From: Mizugakiibacter sp.
GTDB lineage: Bacteria > Pseudomonadota > Gammaproteobacteria > Xanthomonadales > Rhodanobacteraceae
Assembly: GCA_003233305.1 (NCBI GenBank)
Contig: QILI01000050.1
Location: 1-42,124, forward strand
DNA: 42,124 nt
Reading direction: 5' to 3'
Made by a program: the position numbers and the translations under genes. Shown piece by piece: positions 1 through 8,470 of the stretch. Position 1 is the stretch's first letter, and every line of letters starts with the position of its first letter. Under the pieces are notes generated by a model. That model worked only from the letters and a program-made list of their open reading frames with translations, did no database searches and was not told the origin of the DNA.

Positions 1-2
1 GT

Positions 3-431
3 GGGGTGCGCAAGCTGATTCGTTCACTGGCCCGTGACCACAGCTTGATAGTTTCCACCCATCTTCTTGAAGAAGTACGGGCCGTGTGTAACCGGGTTGC
101 CCTGATCGTGCACGGGCGTTTGGTGGTTGATACGACACCTACAGAGCTGGCAGAGCGGTCACGCTACCATGGGGCCGTATCCTTCACCGCCAAGGGTAGC
201 GGGCCGGTACGAGCGGCCTTTGTACTGCTACCTTCGGTGGATACCGTGGAGATTGATCCCATGGATGGCCGGGTGACTGTTTTTCCCAAGGCTGGCCGGC
301 AGATCCTACCTCTTGTTCAACAGTTGCTGGCAACTTACAAGGTCGTCCCCAAAGAACTTCAGCTTGAACAAGGACGGCTTGACGATGTTTTCGAAAAACA
401 CGTCGCTGCAGCGCGAGGACTTCCAGAATGA
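3..431 (+). CDS. ABC transporter ATP-binding protein, C-terminal part (GldA-like), cut by window start
   Basis: Only the last 142 codons are present; the reading frame is open to the left edge, so the Walker A, signature and Walker B motifs lie outside. The visible part starts just before the H-loop (STHLLEEV, with the switch histidine). It continues through a typical tail (VALIVHGRLVVDTTPTEL) and an accessory C-terminal domain, as in ABC-2 exporter ATPases of the GldA/CcmA/NatA type. Its stop codon overlaps the start of the permease gene by four bases (ATGA at 428-431), so the two are translationally coupled. The permease and GldG-like neighbours point to a Gld-type ABC complex at the inner membrane. 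The substrate cannot be inferred, and motility is not implied because such operons occur in many non-gliding bacteria. Confidence 0.85.
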   Translation, partial: GVRKLIRSLARDHSLIVSTHLLEEVRAVCNRVALIVHGRLVVDTTPTELAERSRYHGAVSFTAKGSGPVRAAFVLLPSVDTVEIDPMDGRVTVFPKAGRQILPLVQQLLATYKVVPKELQLEQGRLDDVFEKHVAAARGLPE

Positions 432-1162
432 GAGGCTTTTGGGCGGTTTTCCGACGCGAACTCAAGGCTTATGCAGTCACTCCGGTTGCCTATGTATTTG
501 TCGTCGTTTTTCTGGTGCTTTCGGCAGTTTTTACCTTCTACGTGGGGAATTTCTTTTCCCGTGGACAGGCGGATCTGGAGCCCTTTTTCCAGTTCCATCC
601 CTGGCTTTATCTGGTGCTGGTACCGGCGGCCTCTATGCGTTTGTGGACCGAAGAACGCCGCAGCGGCACGCTGGAACTCCTGTTGACTCTACCAATTGGT
701 CGGTGGTCGGCCATGCTTGCCAAGTTTTTCGCAGCTTGGCTGTTCGTAGGACTGGCTCTGGCGTTGACGTTTCCGATGTGGCTGACCGTAAATTACCTGG
801 GTCATCCCGACAATGGAGCAATTCTGGTTGAATATCTAGGCAGTCTGTTACTAGCTGGGGCGATGCTCTCCATAGGAACCTGTCTGTCAGCGGCCACCCG
901 CAATCAGGTGGTGGCGTACATTCTCACGGTTGCGGTAGGTTTTTTGTACCTGGTTATCGGTGAACCGATGGTCCAGGACGTGTTGGCTCATGTATTGCCG
1001 ATATTAGCCCTGAACAAGTTAGCCGAATTCAGCTTCTTAGCACATTTTCAGGCGATCCAGCAGGGTGTACTGGATCTCGGTGATATTGTTTTCTTTGCTC
1101 TGACGATTCTGGCCTGGCTCACTGCGGGTGGTGTCATGTTAGGCATGATCCGGGCCGATTGA
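428..1162 (+). CDS. ABC-2 type permease (GldF-like)
   Basis: This 244-residue protein has about six hydrophobic segments, including VTPVAYVFVVVFLVLSAVFT near the N terminus and a C-terminal span in LTILAWLTAGGVMLGMI. It also carries the cytoplasmic motif MRLWTEERRSGTLELLLTLP, which is the hallmark of ABC-2 membrane subunits: E-E-[KR]-x-x-G-T between the second and third helices. It would form the membrane channel for the ATPase encoded just upstream, whose stop overlaps this start by four bases. The next gene begins immediately after its stop codon. Length and order (ATPase, permease, GldG-like protein) match Gld-type exporters. The transported substrate is unknown. Confidence 0.88.
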   Translation: MRGFWAVFRRELKAYAVTPVAYVFVVVFLVLSAVFTFYVGNFFSRGQADLEPFFQFHPWLYLVLVPAASMRLWTEERRSGTLELLLTLPIGRWSAMLAKFFAAWLFVGLALALTFPMWLTVNYLGHPDNGAILVEYLGSLLLAGAMLSIGTCLSAATRNQVVAYILTVAVGFLYLVIGEPMVQDVLAHVLPILALNKLAEFSFLAHFQAIQQGVLDLGDIVFFALTILAWLTAGGVMLGMIRAD

Positions 1163-2971
1163 ATGCATCCGCGTCGCCTCCTTGGGGTATTGGGGTTGCT
1201 AGCAATGGCGCTGTTGTATGCGGTCCTGGTGTTGTTGAGCGGGCGGGCATTCAATGGTATCCGTTTTGATCTGACCCAAAACCACGTGCATACCCTGGCA
1301 CCAGGGACTGTACGCATCGCCCGGTCTTTACAACAACCTATCCACCTGGACTTATTCTTTTCGCGACATGCCAGCCGCGATCGACCTCGATTGCGTGCCT
1401 ATGAACAACGGGTACTTGGGATGCTGAAGGAGATTCAGCGCCATACGCATGGCATGTTGCAGGTACGAGTACTCAATCCGACCCCCTATTCCGAGGCGGA
1501 AGATCGGGCACTCGCGTATGGTTTGACACCAATGCCTGGTGGAGTGGGGGGCGCGCGAACCTTCTTTGGCCTGGTCGGAACCAATGGCACCACGGGGTTG
1601 GCGGTATTGCCCTTTCTGCAGCCGGACAAGGAAGCCTTTCTGGAATACGATATTGCGCGGATGCTCTATGAACTGTCTTCTTCCCGGCAACCCGTAGTGG
1701 GACTGATTACGGGCCTCTCGCTGGATGTTGCCAGAACGGTTCCAGTGAGTCAGAGTGCCCCACGATTGAGTGTGTTGCAGCAGCTACGTAAGCTGTTTCA
1801 TCTGCAGATACTGGATCCGACCCATTTACACACCATTCCAGCGGATGTGCGGGTGTTATTGTTGATCCAACCGTCCAACCTGACTGCTACAGCTCGTCAA
1901 GCTATCGAAGCCTATTTGCAGCGCGGCGGGCATCTGGCTCTATTCCTGGATCCTGATCCCCAAACCTTGCCGCCCAGTTATGCGGTACTCAGTGCCAGTG
2001 CGGCGGCGCGGGCGGTAGCCCCTCTTCTCGCCCAGTGGGGTATTACGTTCAATCCGGATAAAGTGGTGCTGGATCCTCCTCTGGCACGCAGTATTCAGCT
2101 GAAACCAAATAGCGGTAGCGTCAGGGATCCAGCTCTGATTGGACTGGGTCGGACTGAAATCAGTCATGACGATGTCACTACAGCCGGCCTGTCGAGCATT
2201 AACGTATTGAGTGCCGGGACCTTCGAGCAACTCAGACATGCCCCATTGCGTTTGATGCCACTGTTGCAGTCCGGTCCTGATTCGGGTCTGGTGTCGGCGG
2301 CAAAGGTCATTGCTTCGCAGAACCCCCAAACGCTACTCGACGGTTTTCATCCCGGTATCGACCGTTATGTGATCGCCGGCCGTCTGGTGGGTCCATTGAA
2401 ACCGGGCGCAGCACCTGCAGACATTATTGTAGTGGCCGATACCGACATACTCAGCGACCGACTGTGGGTGCAGTGGCTGCCATTCTTCGGCCAGACACTG
2501 GCCAGCCCGTTTGCCAATAACGGTGATTTTTTTCTCAATGTTGTGGACAACCTCAGTGGTTCCTCGGCATTGATCTCGATCCGTGGCCGAGCTGTTTCGG
2601 TGCGGCCTTTCACTCGTCTAAAAGCATTGCGGAGCCATGCTGCCGCAGCCTATCGTGAGCATAAATTGGCGTTGGAACAGCAACTTAATACTGTGCAACG
2701 GCAGGTCTTATCGATCGAACATGCTGGCTCGAGTCTTACTGCGGCGCTGCAGACGCAGCGTCCGCGCTTGGCAGAATTGAATCGCAACAAGAAAGAAATT
2801 CGTCGGCAATTACAACGTATCGAACGGCATCTGAATGCCCGTATCCAGAATCTGGAGGCGAATATCATGCTCATCGACATCATACTGATTCCTGTGCTGC
2901 TCAGCTTGTTGGCTTTGCTGGTAGCTCTGGTTCGCAGTTGGCGGAGACACTGGGGTCAGAAGCGGTCATGA
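1163..2971 (+). CDS. GldG-like ABC transporter auxiliary protein
   Basis: The protein has 602 residues. An N-terminal membrane helix (residues 5-27) precedes a long periplasmic-type domain that starts with FDLTQNHVHTLAPGT. This matches the GldG/ABC_transp_aux family, whose members typically read (R)FDLT..k.ytLs..T at this point. A segment near residues 240-270 (GGHLALFLDPDP) resembles the family's conserved 'GG.l.l..dP' stretch. Residues about 490-565 are rich in Gln, Arg, Leu and Glu and look like a coiled coil. A C-terminal helix (IILIPVLLSLLALLVALV) and a basic tail follow. The start codon abuts the stop of the permease gene (TGA then ATG), and its own stop overlaps the next start by four bases. 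The family's biochemical role is not settled. Confidence 0.82.
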   Translation: MHPRRLLGVLGLLAMALLYAVLVLLSGRAFNGIRFDLTQNHVHTLAPGTVRIARSLQQPIHLDLFFSRHASRDRPRLRAYEQRVLGMLKEIQRHTHGMLQVRVLNPTPYSEAEDRALAYGLTPMPGGVGGARTFFGLVGTNGTTGLAVLPFLQPDKEAFLEYDIARMLYELSSSRQPVVGLITGLSLDVARTVPVSQSAPRLSVLQQLRKLFHLQILDPTHLHTIPADVRVLLLIQPSNLTATARQAIEAYLQRGGHLALFLDPDPQTLPPSYAVLSASAAARAVAPLLAQWGITFNPDKVVLDPPLARSIQLKPNSGSVRDPALIGLGRTEISHDDVTTAGLSSINVLSAGTFEQLRHAPLRLMPLLQSGPDSGLVSAAKVIASQNPQTLLDGFHPGIDRYVIAGRLVGPLKPGAAPADIIVVADTDILSDRLWVQWLPFFGQTLASPFANNGDFFLNVVDNLSGSSALISIRGRAVSVRPFTRLKALRSHAAAAYREHKLALEQQLNTVQRQVLSIEHAGSSLTAALQTQRPRLAELNRNKKEIRRQLQRIERHLNARIQNLEANIMLIDIILIPVLLSLLALLVALVRSWRRHWGQKRS

Positions 2972-4062
2972 GTTTGCGAAGTCTTGTATTGTGGTGGTTG
3001 GTCGCGCTGGGAGGGTTGGCACTCTGGGTTGGGTGGCCCCATCACTCGATTTATTCCCAGGTAAACCTGGATGGCCAACTACTGTTTCCCAATTTGGCTA
3101 AAGAGGTCAATTCTATCCGTGCCATTCGCCTCCTGGGGAAGGATAAGCGGACTGAGTTGTATCTATTTCGCGATGTAGAAGGGTGGAAATTGACCGCTAT
3201 CGATGAGCCAGCCGATGCCGCTCGGATACGTGGCTGGCTGTTACGTCTGAGTAGCACCCGGGTTCTTGATACCAAGACCGACCAGCCTTCCGAATATGCG
3301 GCGATTGGCGTCCAACCGGTCAATCGGGCGGGGGCTGACGGTACCGAGCTTATCTTGAGTGGTGGCCACCTGCCGCTGCGGCTAATCATCGGCCGTTACG
3401 ATTCGCGCCAGGATGGAACCTTTGTGCGCAAGGTGGGGGCCTCTCAGAGCCTGCTGGTGGAGGGTGACTTAGCTCCATCACGCCGGGCGGCTGACTGGAT
3501 GTCTCATCCGCTGTTGGGTATCCCCGCTGAACAGATTGCTAAGCTGCAATTGTCGGTGCCCAGTGGTCCGGAATTTGCCTTGGCGCGTGATGCCCAAGGC
3601 CAAATCAGCATAATCCGGGCTCCCCCTGGTGTAGTCCGACCCCAGGCTCAGGCCGAACTGCTGGCCAGCCTGTTTGGGGTACTCGATTTTAGTGAGGTAC
3701 GGCAACCATTCAAACCCCCATCACAGGCACTAATATTACGTGTGGAACTGCATGACAAGCTGCTTATTAAGTCCAGAATATGGCGTTCGGCAAACACTAC
3801 CTTGGCCGTATTCATGGTGCAGAGTCGTTCCCGGAACCCGGTGACACAACGCCGTGCCGCCATGCTCGCACAACAATTGCAACGTCATGTCTGGGTGCTG
3901 GCAGGTGGTATCTGGCCGACCTTGCAGGGCGCTCTGTATGCCCCCAGCTACAACCCGGCATCTACCGCGATCCGGGCCGCCCCAGCTATCCCGGCGACGG
4001 TAGCGGCACCACGACAGCCGGCCCTTCGTCTTACGATAGAACCCCATGGCCTTATTCAATAA
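2968..4062 (+). CDS. DUF4340-like membrane-anchored protein
   Basis: The start at 2968 was chosen because its ATG overlaps the upstream TGA (ATGA), matching the rest of the operon; a TTG 30 bases upstream is also in frame. The 364-residue product opens with a membrane helix (residues 4-22, LVLWWLVALGGLALWVGW). A periplasmic domain follows with VEGWKLTAIDEPADAARIRGWL and later a repeat-like pattern of short beta strands. Gene position directly after GldG and the sequence style (helix, then 'G.W.l..p...pAd...v..ll..L') match DUF4340 proteins that accompany GldFG-type exporters. Its function is unknown; it may be a structural partner of the GldG-like subunit. The last 17 bases overlap a possible small ORF that starts at 4046. 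Confidence 0.75.
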   Translation: MSLRSLVLWWLVALGGLALWVGWPHHSIYSQVNLDGQLLFPNLAKEVNSIRAIRLLGKDKRTELYLFRDVEGWKLTAIDEPADAARIRGWLLRLSSTRVLDTKTDQPSEYAAIGVQPVNRAGADGTELILSGGHLPLRLIIGRYDSRQDGTFVRKVGASQSLLVEGDLAPSRRAADWMSHPLLGIPAEQIAKLQLSVPSGPEFALARDAQGQISIIRAPPGVVRPQAQAELLASLFGVLDFSEVRQPFKPPSQALILRVELHDKLLIKSRIWRSANTTLAVFMVQSRSRNPVTQRRAAMLAQQLQRHVWVLAGGIWPTLQGALYAPSYNPASTAIRAAPAIPATVAAPRQPALRLTIEPHGLIQ

Positions 4063-4252
4063 AACCCAGGCGCCACGAACTTGGTCAGTGGGAGGGCACG
4101 CTACCCGTGCAGGACTGCCGTGGTTTGCCGGGGCGCATGGTTTGTGTATGTTCCGGTTACCGGCAATGCTGGATGTTTGGTACCTCCCCGATGGGATATC
4201 GGTTTTGGCACACCTGGGCTGCAGCCTTAGACGGTTCGTTACGGCTGAGTGA
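4046..4252 (+). CDS. Possible 68-aa ORF of unknown function
   Basis: This ORF is supported only by its position. Its ATG at 4046 overlaps the end of the DUF4340-like gene by 17 bases. Its TGA (4250-4252) overlaps a GTG at 4249 in the GTGA arrangement that starts the glycosylase frame, so it fills the 186-base gap exactly in an operon where almost every junction is overlapping. The product is mildly hydrophobic, with no motif I recognise. A second frame (4063-4343) is also open across the gap, so coding is not certain. It could equally be a frameshifted tail of the upstream gene or non-coding. Confidence 0.3.
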   Translation: MALFNKTQAPRTWSVGGHATRAGLPWFAGAHGLCMFRLPAMLDVWYLPDGISVLAHLGCSLRRFVTAE

Positions 4253-4932
4253 GCAGGATGAACGTCTATCATCCTCCTACAAGCAAACCGATCCAGCGTG
4301 GATTTCAGCATCGCCTGGCCGCCCAGTACCTTGCCCAGTGTGATGCACGTCTGGCCCAGTGGATACTAAAAATTGGACCTCTAGAAATTGATTTTCAGCA
4401 GTCCTTCCGGACTGTGGAAGTGCTTGCCCGTTCCATTCTCCACCAGCAGCTTTCCGGACGCGCTGCAGCCACCATCACCGCCCGGCTGAAGCAGCGTATG
4501 CCGCGTGGCCGGATTGGGGTCACCGGGCTTGATGCCTTGAGTGATATTGAGCTGCGTGGTTGCGGGGTGTCTGCCAACAAAGTTGCGGCACTGCGTGACC
4601 TGGCTACCCGTGCGCATCATCGCCGGGTACCCGGTGCCGCCGAGTTGGCCCGGCTTGATGATGAAGCCATTATTGAGCGACTGGTAGCCATTCGCGGCAT
4701 TGGTCGCTGGACAGTACAAATGCTGTTGATGTTCCGACTGGGGCGGCCGGACGTGATGCCCGTGGACGATCTCGGGATACGCAAGGGCGCAGCGCTCGTA
4801 TTGCAATTAGATGCGATACCTACACCTGGCGAGTTACAGGACTTGACGCGACATTGGGCACCGTACCGCACCCTGGCATGCATGATCTTGTGGCGTGTCG
4901 TCGATTTTCATCGGGGAGAAGCCATACCATGA
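4249..4932 (+). CDS. DNA-3-methyladenine glycosylase 2 family protein (AlkA-like)
   Basis: This base-excision repair enzyme would remove alkylated purines. The 227-residue product carries the helix-hairpin-helix-GPD fold signature: LARSILHQQLSGRAAATI near residue 60 and the hairpin VAIRGIGRWTVQMLLMF near residue 150. The catalytic loop PVDDLGIRKG follows, with the aspartate at about residue 174 in the position of the AlkA catalytic Asp. It has the short form of the family, lacking the N-terminal domain of E. coli AlkA. The start is either the GTG at 4249 (GTGA overlap with the preceding small ORF) or the ATG at 4258; neither has a strong ribosome binding site. Its stop overlaps the start of the sulfotransferase gene by four bases, so it is part of the same transcription unit despite the unrelated function. 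Confidence 0.85.
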   Translation: MSRMNVYHPPTSKPIQRGFQHRLAAQYLAQCDARLAQWILKIGPLEIDFQQSFRTVEVLARSILHQQLSGRAAATITARLKQRMPRGRIGVTGLDALSDIELRGCGVSANKVAALRDLATRAHHRRVPGAAELARLDDEAIIERLVAIRGIGRWTVQMLLMFRLGRPDVMPVDDLGIRKGAALVLQLDAIPTPGELQDLTRHWAPYRTLACMILWRVVDFHRGEAIP

Positions 4933-6539
4933 ATCTGGAAGAAGCACTGCGTGGGTTTCATACCCAGCTGCGAGCAGGTGATATCGCTTCCGGATACCAA
5001 CTCCTGGAACAGCAGCTGCAGCAACAGACGAGCACCCCACAAGACTGGCATGTGGCGATGCAGGCAATGTTGCAAGCGGGTGTGCCCGGTGCGGCCGCAG
5101 CACTGGCCGAACAGGCACTGAGCCGTTTTCCACATGATCTGGAACTACGCTACCTGTTCGGAAATGCCTTGCGTATGACGGGCGAAATTCAGGCGGCTGA
5201 ACGGGAGTTGCGAGCCGTGTTGAGTGCCCAGTCACAGCATCAGGAAGCTGCCGTATCCCTGGCCCATCTGCTGCGCGGGGAAGGCCGTATGCACGCAGCT
5301 GTTACGGTGATGATGGAGTACCTTCCCGCAACCCCCGCACCAGAAGTCTTGCTTGCGACCATCGCTTTTATACGCGAGTGCGATCAGCCCCAGCAGGCAC
5401 TGCAGTGGGTTCAGCAGGGTCTTGCTCAGGATGCCGAGAACCTCGAACTGCATACCATCGCCGGGGAGCTGGCGCTTGAACTTGGCCGTTTCGAGCAGGC
5501 CCGGGTACAGTTTCGCCGTGCCCTTGGCCCCCATTCACACAATGAACGTGGTTGGCTGCAATTAGCCACCACGCATCGCTTTGTGAGTCCGGACGATCCG
5601 GATTATGGGTTACTTATGCAGGCTCGGGAACGCGATGATCTGGAGGATCTTTCTCGTGCTGCCGTGCACTTTGCGTTGGCCAAGGCCGATGCTGATCTGG
5701 GTCAACTGGAAACGGCTACTGCAGGTCTGCGGGCGGCCAACCGGATTATGCGCAGGGTCTCAGACTGGAGTGCGAACGGTTATCAGGCTTTCGTGGACGG
5801 GCAAATTGCTCGACCGCTACCCGTTAGCGTATCCCGTCTACCCGAGATGCAAGCGGTGCTGATCGTGGGACTGCCGCGTACCGGTACCACGCTTGCGGCC
5901 AGTCTGCTGGCGCGGCATCCACAAGTGAAAGTACGGGGTGAGTTGAACTGGCTGTCGGGATTGGCTGTGCAAATCGAGACCCGTGGCCGCGATCCGGCAC
6001 AGATGAGCCAGGCAGCAAGCCTCTATGCTGCTCAATTGCGCCGTGATGACGAGCCCGTACATTGTTATGTGGACAAAAATCCCCTCAACTTCCGGCATCT
6101 GGGTCTGGCCGAGGCCTTGTTACCCAATCTTCGAGTTATCCATTGCGTGCGTGATGCACGGGCCACGGCACTGTCGATCTGGCGGCAGATGTTTGCGCAT
6201 GAGGATAACGGCTATGCTTACGATTTTCGTGACATAGCCAGCTTTGCCCGCGGTGAACGTCAGTTGATGCAGCACTGGCGCGACGCTTTGCAGCGGCCCT
6301 TCTTCGAGTTGCACTACGAAGCGCTGGTCAGCGATACCCCGGCGACCTTGCGGCAGCTCTATGAGTTTCTTGATCTCGATCCAGCTACCGGAAGCATCAC
6401 TAATCAACCGGATCCGGGCAGTGTGCGTACCGCCAGCGTCTGGCAAGTGCGGCAGAAAATTCATACCGATGCTGTCGAAGGCTGGCGGGACTGGTTGCCT
6501 TATGTGCCCGAACTGACTGAGTATTTTCCCGAGACTTGA
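4929..6539 (+). CDS. Tetratricopeptide-repeat sulfotransferase family protein
   Basis: The ATG at 4929 overlaps the previous TGA (ATGA) and has a good ribosome binding site (GGGGAGAA) eight bases upstream. The 536-residue product is built in two parts. Residues about 1-290 are alanine- and leucine-rich tetratricopeptide repeats (for example ELRYLFGNALRMTGEIQAAE). Residues about 305-536 are a sulfotransferase domain. The 5'-phosphosulfate-binding loop VGLPRTGTT lies at about residues 312-320, and a downstream segment VIHCVRDARATALSIWRQMF corresponds to the 3'-phosphate-binding region. Such proteins use PAPS as sulfate donor; the acceptor here is unknown. No signal peptide is seen. Position at the end of the ABC/glycosylase operon gives no clear substrate clue. 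Confidence 0.85.
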   Translation: MNLEEALRGFHTQLRAGDIASGYQLLEQQLQQQTSTPQDWHVAMQAMLQAGVPGAAAALAEQALSRFPHDLELRYLFGNALRMTGEIQAAERELRAVLSAQSQHQEAAVSLAHLLRGEGRMHAAVTVMMEYLPATPAPEVLLATIAFIRECDQPQQALQWVQQGLAQDAENLELHTIAGELALELGRFEQARVQFRRALGPHSHNERGWLQLATTHRFVSPDDPDYGLLMQARERDDLEDLSRAAVHFALAKADADLGQLETATAGLRAANRIMRRVSDWSANGYQAFVDGQIARPLPVSVSRLPEMQAVLIVGLPRTGTTLAASLLARHPQVKVRGELNWLSGLAVQIETRGRDPAQMSQAASLYAAQLRRDDEPVHCYVDKNPLNFRHLGLAEALLPNLRVIHCVRDARATALSIWRQMFAHEDNGYAYDFRDIASFARGERQLMQHWRDALQRPFFELHYEALVSDTPATLRQLYEFLDLDPATGSITNQPDPGSVRTASVWQVRQKIHTDAVEGWRDWLPYVPELTEYFPET

Positions 6540-6606
6540 AGCGTTTTGGCCTCCATGAACGGGCGACGAATGATTACCAGCGTCTCACGGGGATAATGGA
6601 CGGTCT

Positions 6607-8079
6607 CTACAAGCCGTGGATTATCCAGGGCTGTACGACTCCGTTGCGGGTGTCCACTGTCACAATACGGTCGGCATTGGTATCGGCGACCAACAGGGTG
6701 TGGGCATTGAGAGCAACCAGACCGCCCGGTTGATCGAGTCCTGTGGCCAAGGTGCTGACCTGCATAGTGTGTGGATCCAATACGCGGATGGCATTGTTGA
6801 AGGTGTCAGCAATGTACAGTCGCCCATCCAGCCAGGTCAGGCCCTGATCGTGCTGTAGCAGTGCTTGCGAGGCACTGCCGTTGCGCAGGCCGAAAACGAA
6901 CAAGCCCGTACCGATCAGGGTACGCACCTGGCCCTTGTCGATATGGATTGCGCGTAGTGCCGAAGCTTCGGGATCGGCTACATATAAAATCCCCTGGTGG
7001 TAGGCCAGGCCGCTGCTTTGCGCGAAGCTGGCCTGAGCCAACGAACCGTCGTCAATACCCTCACGGCCACTCCCTGCATAGGGCCCGATCTGATCGCTGG
7101 TCAAATTGAATTGCCAGATCTGGTGTTCTCCGGCCATAGCGATGTACAGCACCCGGCCGATCGCTTGCAGTCCCCAGGGTGAATTCAGCGCTACATTACG
7201 GGCCGGGTGTTTGCCCATGGCCGCAAACCGGCGCCGGCCATTACCGGCGACCGTGCTGACCCGGTCATGGGTCAGATCGATGCGCCGAATCAGCTGGTTG
7301 TCGGTATCGGCTACGTACAGTGACTGGCCCACAAAAGCGAGGCCCTGTGGACTGCGGAACTCAGCCTGTCCCGGGGCGCCATTGCGGTCACCCGGATGGC
7401 CGTTGCCGATGATCCGTAACACCTTGCCGCTGCGATCCAGCAGCAGAATTCGGTTATGGCCGGTATCGGAAATCGCTACCAGATTACCCTGTACGGTGAC
7501 CTTGCCTGGTTGCAGCAGACCGTGGCTCGATTGCCCGGGTGGGCGCAATGGCAGGGGCGTGTCGATCAGGCGGTGATTCCTGCGGGCCTGCGCCAGGGTC
7601 TGGATCGCGTCGTGGCGGATCTCGGCATAGTGGCCCTCACCGATATAGCGCCCGGCCACCTGCCCATTGGGGTCCAGCAGAATCAGGGTCGGCCAGGCAA
7701 ATACCCCATAGTGGTGCCACAGAACCATGCCCTGGTCGGTCAGAATCGGATGACGGATGTGGTAGCGTTGAATGAAACCCTCAATATTGTCACTACGTTG
7801 TGAAGCAACGAATTTGGGCGAATTGACGCCGATAATCAGCAGCGATTTGCCGAATTCATGTTGCAATCGTTCCAGTTCTGGCAACATGTGGATACAGTTG
7901 ATACAGCCCGGGGTGAAGAAATCGAACAGCACCACGCGACCACGTAGATCCTGCGTGGTCAGTGGTCGGCTGACATTGAACCAAGGCGCCCCGGACGGGA
8001 ACGAGGGCTCATTGGCCGCTGCCGAAGTACTAATGGTGAGAGCGAAAATCAGCAGCAGAGGGTGAAGAAAATCTGGCAT
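6607..8079 (-). CDS. Secreted thioredoxin-like/NHL-repeat fusion protein (NHLRC2-like)
   Basis: The 490-residue product begins with a probable signal peptide (FLHPLLLIFALTISTSAAA). Residues about 30-165 form a TlpA-like thioredoxin domain with the redox motif FFTPGCINCIHMLPEL (CxxC with Ile-Asn between the cysteines) and the cis-proline loop AWPTLILLDPNGQ. The rest (about 185-490) consists of repeated NHL/beta-propeller blades: LVAISDTGHNRILLLD, QSLYVADTDNQLIRRIDL, GVLYIA-type and RLYIADTFNNAIRVLD. This order matches the NHLRC2-type family. It probably acts in the periplasm in thiol-disulfide chemistry with the propeller as a binding platform, but its substrate is unknown. It is monocistronic and convergent with the sulfotransferase gene, 67 bases away. 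Confidence 0.85.
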   Translation of the reverse strand: MPDFLHPLLLIFALTISTSAAANEPSFPSGAPWFNVSRPLTTQDLRGRVVLFDFFTPGCINCIHMLPELERLQHEFGKSLLIIGVNSPKFVASQRSDNIEGFIQRYHIRHPILTDQGMVLWHHYGVFAWPTLILLDPNGQVAGRYIGEGHYAEIRHDAIQTLAQARRNHRLIDTPLPLRPPGQSSHGLLQPGKVTVQGNLVAISDTGHNRILLLDRSGKVLRIIGNGHPGDRNGAPGQAEFRSPQGLAFVGQSLYVADTDNQLIRRIDLTHDRVSTVAGNGRRRFAAMGKHPARNVALNSPWGLQAIGRVLYIAMAGEHQIWQFNLTSDQIGPYAGSGREGIDDGSLAQASFAQSSGLAYHQGILYVADPEASALRAIHIDKGQVRTLIGTGLFVFGLRNGSASQALLQHDQGLTWLDGRLYIADTFNNAIRVLDPHTMQVSTLATGLDQPGGLVALNAHTLLVADTNADRIVTVDTRNGVVQPWIIHGL

Positions 8080-8470
8080 GGTGGCGGGGTGATGGGATGA
8101 TCGGGTCAGTAGACCCGGTGTGAGGCCAAAAACTTACACGAGCATCTGCCGCTAAGTTTATTCGCAGGCTGCCAAGAGTTGTTTTCAGCGGTCGATCCAG
8201 CTCCTTACAATAAAATCTTAGGGGTCTCAAAAACTCTAGCGAGCGCTGCGATTGTGAGATGTCCTGGAATGAATCTACGAGACATATTAGTCAGATAGGT
8301 GAGTAATGAGTGAGGATGCAACGCAGTAATCGGACCGTGTAGCAGGTTTGTCGTGGTGCCCTCATGTACCCACCGCGGTATTACTTGCCATTACAATGCC
8401 AGCTAGTAGACCGCCGGGGGTCTGGCTCGACTCGCACCCGGCTCTTCCCTCGTGTTTAGGATCACATGCC
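8080..8470. other. Intergenic region between divergent thioredoxin-NHL gene and hldE
   Basis: About 390 bases separate the two divergent starts and must hold both promoters. A perfect small hairpin (CGGGTC-AGTA-GACCCG, 8102-8117) lies in the presumed leader of the minus-strand gene. I saw no convincing small gene. The frame of hldE is open upstream to 8348, but that extension is unlike the family and is not counted as coding. Confidence 0.5.

Noticed and set aside
3780-4343. Open frame of 187 codons across the DUF4340-like gene end and the gap
   Set aside because: It lies mostly inside a better-supported gene in another frame and its product has no recognisable pattern; only the tail over the gap remains as an alternative to the 68-aa ORF.
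8348-8470. Upstream extension of hldE
   Set aside because: The extra 41 residues are unlike the family N terminus; the GTG at 8471 aligns with known HldE and has a ribosome binding site.
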